From NCBI GenBank assembly GCA_027457185.1, contig DAIDTN010000150.1, positions 1 to 10,962 of the forward strand: a stretch of 10,962 nucleotides of DNA, read 5' to 3'. The notes under the pieces are model-generated. The model searched no databases, was not told the DNA's origin, and saw only the letters and a list, made by a program, of their open reading frames with translations. This DNA is from Burkholderiales bacterium (lineage in GTDB: Bacteria > Pseudomonadota > Gammaproteobacteria > Burkholderiales > SG8-39). Numbering within the stretch: position 1 is the first letter of the stretch; every line of letters starts with the position of its first letter. This document shows positions 6,880 to 10,962 of the stretch, one piece after another. Made by a program: the position numbers and the translations under genes.

Positions 6880-7860
6880 TCACGCGCCGCGCACGCGCAG
6901 TACGATCTTGCCGAGGTGAGCGTTCGATTCCATGTACGCCTTTGCCGCCGGCAATTCGTCGAAGCCGTACACCCGGTCGATCAGCGGTCGGATGCGGCCG
7001 TCGGCGATCGCGGGCAGGATGTCGGCGCCGAAGCCGCGCGCGGATTCGGCGCGCTGCCCGGGGCTGCGCAGCTTGTTGGAGACGCCGAACAGCGTGAGGC
7101 GCTTCGCATGCAGCGCTTCGATGTCGATCTCGGCCTTGAGCACGCCGTCGACATAGCCCACGGTGGCGAGCCGGCCCTGGAACGCGAGCGCGCGCACGCA
7201 CTCGGCGAATACCGAGCCGCCGACGTTGTTGACGATGAGGTTCGCACCCGTGCCGTTGGTGGCCGCCATCACCGCATCGCGGAAATCAGCGGCGCGCGTG
7301 CATATGCCGAGATCCAGCCCGGCAGCTTTCAGGCGCTCGAGCTTGTCGGCCGAGCCCGAGGTGCCGATCACTTTCGCGCCCAGCGCCTTGGCGGTCTGCA
7401 GCGCCGCCACACCGACGCCGGAGGAAATGCCGGTCACGAGCAGCCATTCGCCGGCGGCGAGCCTCCCTTGGGCGATCAGCATGTCGTGCACCACCATGAA
7501 GGTGAGCGGGATGCTGGCCGCTTCTTCCCACGACAGGCGCGCCGGGATGGCGACGGCTTCGCGCACATCCATCAGCGCATATTCGGCGAAGGCGCCGGGG
7601 CAGCGCCCCATGACGCGCTCCCCCGGCGCGAATCCGGCGACGCCGGCGCCGAGTTTGACGATCTCGCCCGCGCCTTCGCCGCCCGCGGGCTTGGCTGCGC
7701 CCGGCTTGGTCAGGCCATGGGCGGCGATGAATTCGCCGCGGTTGAGCCCGGCCGCGCGCAGGCGCAGCAGCAGCTGCCCCGATCCGGGTTCGGGCACCGC
7801 TACTTCGCGCTTCTCCAGGGTGGTCTGCCCTGCGCCCGACTGAATAAAGTAAGACTGCAT
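6880..7860 (-). CDS. Zinc-independent MDR oxidoreductase (quinone oxidoreductase type)
   Basis: The protein has 326 residues, the usual length for NADPH:quinone reductases of the medium-chain dehydrogenase/reductase superfamily. The frame extends to 7926, but the Met at 7858-7860 follows GAGGGGGG and gives the normal N-terminus. The GroES-like half contains 'LRAAGLNRGEF' (35-44) and 'GGEGAGEIVKLGAGV' (60-74). The nucleotide-binding half has 'LVTGISSGVGVAALQTAKALGA' (141-162), with the A/S-x-x-G-x-x-G NADPH loop of the QOR group, and 'GGSVFAE' (214-220). The catalytic-zinc Cys/His set and the four-Cys structural zinc lobe of alcohol dehydrogenases are absent. It probably reduces quinones or alpha,beta-unsaturated carbonyls with NAD(P)H in the cytosol; the exact substrate is not readable. 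It is divergent from the hotdog thioesterase gene. Confidence 0.9.
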   Translation of the reverse strand: MQSYFIQSGAGQTTLEKREVAVPEPGSGQLLLRLRAAGLNRGEFIAAHGLTKPGAAKPAGGEGAGEIVKLGAGVAGFAPGERVMGRCPGAFAEYALMDVREAVAIPARLSWEEAASIPLTFMVVHDMLIAQGRLAAGEWLLVTGISSGVGVAALQTAKALGAKVIGTSGSADKLERLKAAGLDLGICTRAADFRDAVMAATNGTGANLIVNNVGGSVFAECVRALAFQGRLATVGYVDGVLKAEIDIEALHAKRLTLFGVSNKLRSPGQRAESARGFGADILPAIADGRIRPLIDRVYGFDELPAAKAYMESNAHLGKIVLRVRGA

Positions 7861-8042
7861 TGCGCCCCCCTCGTTTTTCCTCGGCCGCCGCCGATCTGGC
7901 CGCGACGCGCCGTCATGGTAGCGCATCGGCCCGCATTAATGGTACATGGCGCCGCGGCAGAGATTTGCGGCAAGATTGCCCTTGGTCAAGGATGTTCAGG
8001 TTTGCTTCGGTTAGCATCGGCCCTCCGATACGGGAGGGCAGC

Positions 8043-8453
8043 ATGGGTGACTTTGCCGGATTGCGCATCGGCCTGAAAGGTTCGGCCGAGCTGGTGGTGG
8101 GCGAGCAGCACACCGCGCCCAAGGTGGGCAGCGGTCGCGTGCATGTGCTGGCGACGCCGGTGATGATCAACCTGATCGAGGCGGCAGCGCTGGCCGCGGT
8201 CGAGCACCTGCTGCCGCCGGGGCAACAGAGCCTGGGAACCCACTTGGACGTGCGCCATTTCGCCGCGACGCCGGTGGGCATGCGCGTGAGCGCCGCAGCC
8301 GAGCTGATCAAAATCGACGGCCGCCTGCTGACTTTCCGCGTATCCGCCACAGATGCGGTCGAGGCGATAGGCGAGGGCACGCACGAGCGCGTGGTGGTCA
8401 CCCTCGAGCGCTTCGATCAGCGCGTGCAGACGAAGCTTGCGCGGATACGCTAG
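8043..8453 (+). CDS. FlK-type (fluoroacetyl-CoA-thioesterase-like) hotdog thioesterase
   Basis: The start at 8043 follows GGGAGG five bases upstream; the open frame from 7860 adds an unrelated N-terminus and is not preferred. The 136-residue product is a single hotdog domain. The catalytic triad of Streptomyces cattleya FlK (Thr42, Glu50, His76) is matched in identity and exact spacing by Thr38, Glu46 and His72 ('ATPVMINLIE' and 'LDVRH'). Family signatures 'AATPVG' (74-79), 'DGRLLTFRVSATD' (92-104) and 'IGEGTHERVVV' (109-119) follow. Such proteins hydrolyse small acyl-CoA thioesters; only true FlK is known to prefer fluoroacetyl-CoA. No fluorinase or dehalogenase gene is nearby, so a different acyl-CoA is likely here. 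It ends 53 bases from the convergent AbfD-like gene. Confidence 0.87.
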   Translation: MGDFAGLRIGLKGSAELVVGEQHTAPKVGSGRVHVLATPVMINLIEAAALAAVEHLLPPGQQSLGTHLDVRHFAATPVGMRVSAAAELIKIDGRLLTFRVSATDAVEAIGEGTHERVVVTLERFDQRVQTKLARIR

Positions 8454-8506
8454 GCGGTCGGTTCAAGTGCTCGTCCGATGCCGATGGTTGAACTTGGCTC
8501 CGCGTT

Positions 8507-9973
8507 TTAGCTCGGCTGTTTCTCCTTCAGGTTGAGGGTCTGCTTGACGATGTTTCTCTCGCGATCGAATTTTACGACGCGTTGCAGCGCGATCTTCTGG
8601 GCCATGACCGGTCCGGCGCCATGCCAGGTGCCTACACCGTGCTGGCCGGCGGTCCAGTTCTGCAGGAGCTTGTGAACTTTCATGATGTTTTCCGTGGGCT
8701 CATCCGAGCCAAAGCTGTAGAACTCGCTTACATAATCCTTGACCTCGGGATTCTTCAGTTCTTTCAGAGAGGGCATGGTCACAACCAGACCACCTCCGAT
8801 GTCGCCCGCCAGTGCCATGACGCGCCAGAACGAATTGCAGATGTTGAGCTTTGCCACATTGCCCATCACCTCGTCAGGCAAATAGACGCCTGACCCCGGC
8901 GGATCCTCTTTGCCCTTCATGGCGGCTGCCATGCCGCAGGCCCGGCCGGTCTCTCTCAAGACAACCATTTCGGTCAGCTGGTCGTTGATATGGCCGACCT
9001 TTTCAAGCCCTTTGTACTCCTGGATCAGGCTGCAGGCGCCGATGATCTGATTCATGAAGCCCACCTTGCAGGTACCGCCGCAGGTCATCCTGTGCGTCTT
9101 GGCAAATCGGGTCACGAATTTCGCCGAGTATTTGACCTCCCCGCAATGGAAGACACGATTCCAGGGAACGAACACGTTATCGAAGATAACCAGGGACGTT
9201 TCTCTCTGACCGAAGCGCGGATTGCCCAATTCCTCCAGATCATCGGCTGCATCTCGTTCCGCGGAATAGGCGGAATACTGGCAAACATAGGTAATCCCCG
9301 GCGCGTCCGTGGGGGTGGCAAAGGCAACGGCGTAGTCTTCTTCACCCTGGAAATGGGAGGACTGCGGCAGGACCACCAATTCATGGCTGGCATACGCCCC
9401 GCTGATGTTGATCTTGGCCCCGCGCACGAAAATGCCGTCCTCGTTCTTGTCCACGACTTTCAAGGACAGGAAGGGGTCGGTCCAGTCCAGCGTTTTCTGG
9501 CTGCGTTTGCCGCGCGGCTCGGTGAGCGCGCCGGCCACCGAAAGATCCTTGCGCTGCACCATCTTGAGATATTCAAGGAACCTGGGGTAATACGCGGTAC
9601 CCAGGTCCCTGTCCATCTCCCAGCAGGTGCCGGCAAGCGCATGAAAGGTATCGTATCCCACGCATCGATATATGCAGGTCCCGAGCGTTTCGGCGGTAAA
9701 GGTCCCGGCCTCGGCCTTTTTCAGCAGATCATCGGTGCTGGCGCTGATATGCGTATAGCGGTTGACCATGTCGTCGATGAGCGGGGAATAACAGGTCATG
9801 ATGTCCTTGTAGCGCGGGTCCAGGGCCCATTCATAACTGGCCTTGTTGGCCTCAACCACCGTCCGGGTGTTTTTGTTTTCAAGGATGCTCTCCACCTTTT
9901 TCCCGTTCATGAAAACTCGCGGCTTGAGGGCTTTCAGACTCTCTTCAAATTGCTCGGGGCTCATTAGCGCCAT
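8507..9973 (-). CDS. 4-hydroxybutyryl-CoA dehydratase / 4-HPA hydroxylase family protein (AbfD-like)
   Basis: The Met at 9971-9973 follows AAAGGAG seven bases upstream and is preferred over the ORF Met at 9997, giving 488 residues, the family's usual length. It has the acyl-CoA-dehydrogenase-like HpaB/AbfD fold: N-terminal 'MSPEQFEESLKALKPRVFMNGKKV' region, 'SGAYASHELVVLP' (191-203), 'FDNVFVPWNRVF' (264-275), 'DIGGGLVVTMPS' (391-402). AbfD from Clostridium binds FAD and a [4Fe-4S] cluster through Cys99, Cys103, His292 and Cys299. Here the Cys-x3-Cys pair is present (Cys100, Cys104) and so is the His (His294). The last motif, however, reads 'HRMTCGGTCKVG': the catalytic Tyr place is Cys298, and the ligand Cys is shifted by one (Cys302). 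The C-terminal active-site Glu region reads 'GVGTWHGAG', apparently without that Glu. A radical dehydratase/isomerase acting on an acyl-CoA is possible but the substrate is unknown. GC content is lower than the neighbours'. Confidence 0.85.
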   Translation of the reverse strand: MALMSPEQFEESLKALKPRVFMNGKKVESILENKNTRTVVEANKASYEWALDPRYKDIMTCYSPLIDDMVNRYTHISASTDDLLKKAEAGTFTAETLGTCIYRCVGYDTFHALAGTCWEMDRDLGTAYYPRFLEYLKMVQRKDLSVAGALTEPRGKRSQKTLDWTDPFLSLKVVDKNEDGIFVRGAKINISGAYASHELVVLPQSSHFQGEEDYAVAFATPTDAPGITYVCQYSAYSAERDAADDLEELGNPRFGQRETSLVIFDNVFVPWNRVFHCGEVKYSAKFVTRFAKTHRMTCGGTCKVGFMNQIIGACSLIQEYKGLEKVGHINDQLTEMVVLRETGRACGMAAAMKGKEDPPGSGVYLPDEVMGNVAKLNICNSFWRVMALAGDIGGGLVVTMPSLKELKNPEVKDYVSEFYSFGSDEPTENIMKVHKLLQNWTAGQHGVGTWHGAGPVMAQKIALQRVVKFDRERNIVKQTLNLKEKQPS

Positions 9974-10006
9974 TTTGCTGCTCCTTTTGCGTAACAAGTT
10001 TCTCGC

Positions 10007-10021
10007 CTGAAAAGCTTTCAG
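10007..10021. repeat. Inverted repeat CTGAAA-N3-TTTCAG upstream of the AbfD-like gene
   Basis: A short symmetrical element with perfect 6-base arms lies just upstream of the AAAGGAG ribosome-binding site of the AbfD-like gene, in its probable 5' leader or core promoter. It could be an operator or a small RNA hairpin; its A/T-rich arms and 3-base loop make a stable RNA hairpin unlikely. Confidence 0.3.
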
Positions 10022-10090
10022 CGCGATAGGAAGATCAATCCAACGGGCAACCCAGGATCAGCCCGGCGCGATGATTTGCATGGCGCGCCT

Positions 10091-10108
10091 TCGTGAACGT
10101 GCTCACGA
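10091..10108. promoter_or_regulatory. Crp/Fnr-family-type operator (TCGTGA-N6-TCACGA)
   Basis: A perfect inverted repeat with the Crp core GTGA-N6-TCAC and 6-base arms. It sits in the divergent region, its centre about 126 bases before the AbfD-like start and about 254 before the NifX-like start. Crp-family sites use exactly this arrangement (TGTGA-N6-TCACA in E. coli); the outer base is C/G here, so a Crp/Fnr-superfamily relative is as likely as Crp itself. This is sequence resemblance, not proof of binding. Confidence 0.45.
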
Positions 10109-10353
10109 TGCATTTCTATCAGAAGGCTTCTGCGAGACTGTTGATCTTTCTCAAGAACTCGGTCCGCAAGCAAGCCGGCGGCAAAACATGAGGCTGGAAC
10201 TGAACTGGAGGAAGTTCCAGAAAGCATTTTTGTTCAAACACGAAATTGGTGCTCTGTAATCCAAGTCACCGACTTTTACGTGCTATCGCGCTCTAATGGC
10301 CTCGCTGAAGCGCGCCTTGCTTCCTCAGTTGAACGTTCACAGCGAGGAACGAA

Positions 10354-10737
10354 ATGAAAATTGCCGTCACCAGCCAGGACCGCAAGACCATCACCGGACA
10401 CGCAGGCAAATGCCGCAAGTTTTGGCTGTACGAGATTGATGGCAAGACGATCCTCAATAAGACCTTGCTTGAACTGGCGCTGGAGCAATCCTTGCATGAA
10501 AGCCACGGTGCAGGCACTCATCCGCTCGATGGGATCGACGTGCTGATCAGTGGTGGTGCGGGTCAGGGGCTGATCCGGCGCCTCGACAGCATGGGCATAC
10601 AGGGTCTGGTGACTCCGGAAACCGAACCCGATTCCGCAGTGGCCGATTTTCTCGACGGCACGCTGAAGCTGGGCCAGCCCGAATCCCATGTCGGCAACGG
10701 CGAACACCACGACGGCAAGCATGCTTGTTGCCATTGA
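10354..10737 (+). CDS. NifX/NifB-type dinitrogenase iron-molybdenum cofactor-binding domain protein
   Basis: The 127-residue protein starts at an ATG preceded by GAGGAACGA. It is a single domain of the dinitrogenase FeMo-cofactor family (Pfam PF02579 type): the opening 'MKIAVTSQDRKTITGHAGKC' (1-20) with family-typical 'G.A..F' style turn, and 'GIDVLISGGAGQGLIRRLDSMGIQ' (60-83) with the glycine-rich loop, ending about residue 103. NifX, NafY, VnfX and NifB C-termini use this fold to carry Fe-S/Mo cofactors; many family members outside nif clusters have unknown cargo. A tail rich in His and Cys, 'GEHHDGKHACCH' (116-127), looks metal-binding. No nif genes are in the window. Its neighbour is a possible [4Fe-4S] enzyme transcribed divergently, and both are lower in GC than the surroundings. 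Confidence 0.82.
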   Translation: MKIAVTSQDRKTITGHAGKCRKFWLYEIDGKTILNKTLLELALEQSLHESHGAGTHPLDGIDVLISGGAGQGLIRRLDSMGIQGLVTPETEPDSAVADFLDGTLKLGQPESHVGNGEHHDGKHACCH

Positions 10738-10800
10738 CTCGTACCTGGCTGCCGGACTTCGCCTGCCAGATCGAGTCGCGACGACAGGCAGTTAGTCAAT

Positions 10801-10962
10801 CTAGGCCAGCGCCTTGTTCACGATCTCGGCCACGTCCTTGGACAGACCCTGCGCATCGCGGATGCGCTCCAAAGCGGCGCTGGCGTGCTGCCTGCGCCCG
10901 GCGTCGAATTTGCGCCAGCGGTCGAAGGCGCGCGCCATGCGCGCCGCGACCTGCGGATTGAA
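10801..10962 (-). CDS. pepN: Aminopeptidase N, C-terminal fragment
   Basis: From the window edge the minus strand reads an open frame of 53 residues ending at TAG (10803-10801): it starts 'FNPQVAARMARAFDRWRKFD' and ends 'GLSKDVAEIVNKALA'. This matches the C-terminal helical domain of M1-family aminopeptidase N ('LNPQVASRL..., RYDAKRQ..., LS.DLYE...ALA' in the E. coli protein). PepN is a zinc metallo-aminopeptidase of the cytosol that removes N-terminal residues from peptides; the catalytic domain lies outside the window. The fragment is too short for the automatic Met-start frames. It converges with the NifX-like gene, which ends 63 bases away. Confidence 0.85.
   Translation of the reverse strand, partial: FNPQVAARMARAFDRWRKFDAGRRQHASAALERIRDAQGLSKDVAEIVNKALA

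Larger units (their letters stand above)
9974..10353. promoter_or_regulatory. Divergent regulatory region between the AbfD-like and NifX-like genes
   Basis: These 380 bases carry no recognisable gene; short frames at 10018-10227 (-) and 10071-10259 (+) have no family character. The region holds the Crp-type box described separately (10091-10108); a CTGAAA-N3-TTTCAG inverted repeat (10007-10021), 34-48 bases before the AbfD-like start; and a 10-base palindrome TGAACGTTCA (10330-10339) in the leader of the NifX-like gene. Base composition resembles the two flanking genes rather than the rest of the window. No confident -35/-10 pair was found. Confidence 0.5.

Noticed and set aside
6916..8076. 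386-codon + strand frame
   Set aside because: It is antisense to the MDR gene and runs into the thioesterase leader; no domain recognised.
8461..8493. GTTCAA / TTGAAC inverted repeat between the convergent thioesterase and AbfD-like genes
   Set aside because: The stem is only six base pairs with a 21-base loop and no T-run on either strand; not called a terminator.
8990..9967. 325-codon + strand frame
   Set aside because: It is antisense to the AbfD-like gene, which matches a known family along its entire length.
10071..10259. 62-codon + frame in the divergent region
   Set aside because: It has no convincing ribosome-binding site or family resemblance and overlaps the Crp-type box region; treated as non-coding.
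10230..10260. TTGTTC / TGTAAT promoter-like pair before the NifX-like gene
   Set aside because: The -10 is good, but the spacer is 19 bases and the -35 is poor; not supported enough to list.

Overview
The window looks like chromosome of a GC-rich proteobacterium, most likely a betaproteobacterium. The grounds are a nadX-type aspartate dehydrogenase, an aminopeptidase N tail, a MASE2 membrane sensor and strongly GC-biased codon third positions over most of the window. This placement is inference from gene content; no rRNA, tRNA, CRISPR array or transposase was seen.

Layout. (1) 1-357 is the 3' part of a Rid-family (YjgF/YER057c/UK114) gene on the + strand. It is followed by a compact terminator for the opposite-strand EamA/DMT exporter gene (397-1272). 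(2) A 385-base divergent region separates the exporter from a + strand membrane sensor (1658-2959) made of MASE2-PAS-PAS with no output domain. (3) 3048-6340 (-) holds three co-directional genes with gaps of about 60 and 50 bases: nadX-like aspartate dehydrogenase, a methyltransferase with a lipoprotein signal, and an acetolactate-synthase-like ThDP enzyme. Transcription runs from 6340 down to 3048. (4) 6421-6771 (-) encodes a small secreted Tyr/Pro-rich protein. (5) 6880-7860 (-) is a zinc-free quinone-oxidoreductase-type MDR enzyme, divergent from a fluoroacetyl-CoA-thioesterase-like (FlK-type) hotdog protein at 8043-8453 (+). (6) 8507-10737 is visibly lower in GC: a 4-hydroxybutyryl-CoA-dehydratase/4-HPA-hydroxylase family protein (-), a 380-base divergent regulatory region with a perfect GTGA-N6-TCAC Crp-type box, and a NifX/NifB-type cofactor-binding protein with a His/Cys tail (+). 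(7) The last 162 bases are the C-terminus of aminopeptidase N (-).

How the genes may work together. The nadX / methyltransferase / ThDP-enzyme cluster looks like one transcription unit whose shared pathway is not evident from sequence. The lower-GC pair looks like a transferred cassette: a possible [4Fe-4S]/FAD lyase of the AbfD family next to a small Fe-S/Mo-cofactor carrier-type protein, both potentially controlled by a Crp/Fnr-family regulator. That segment, with its altered AbfD active-site signature, is the most unusual part of the window. The output-less MASE2-PAS-PAS sensor and the lipoprotein-targeted methyltransferase are the next most interesting items.
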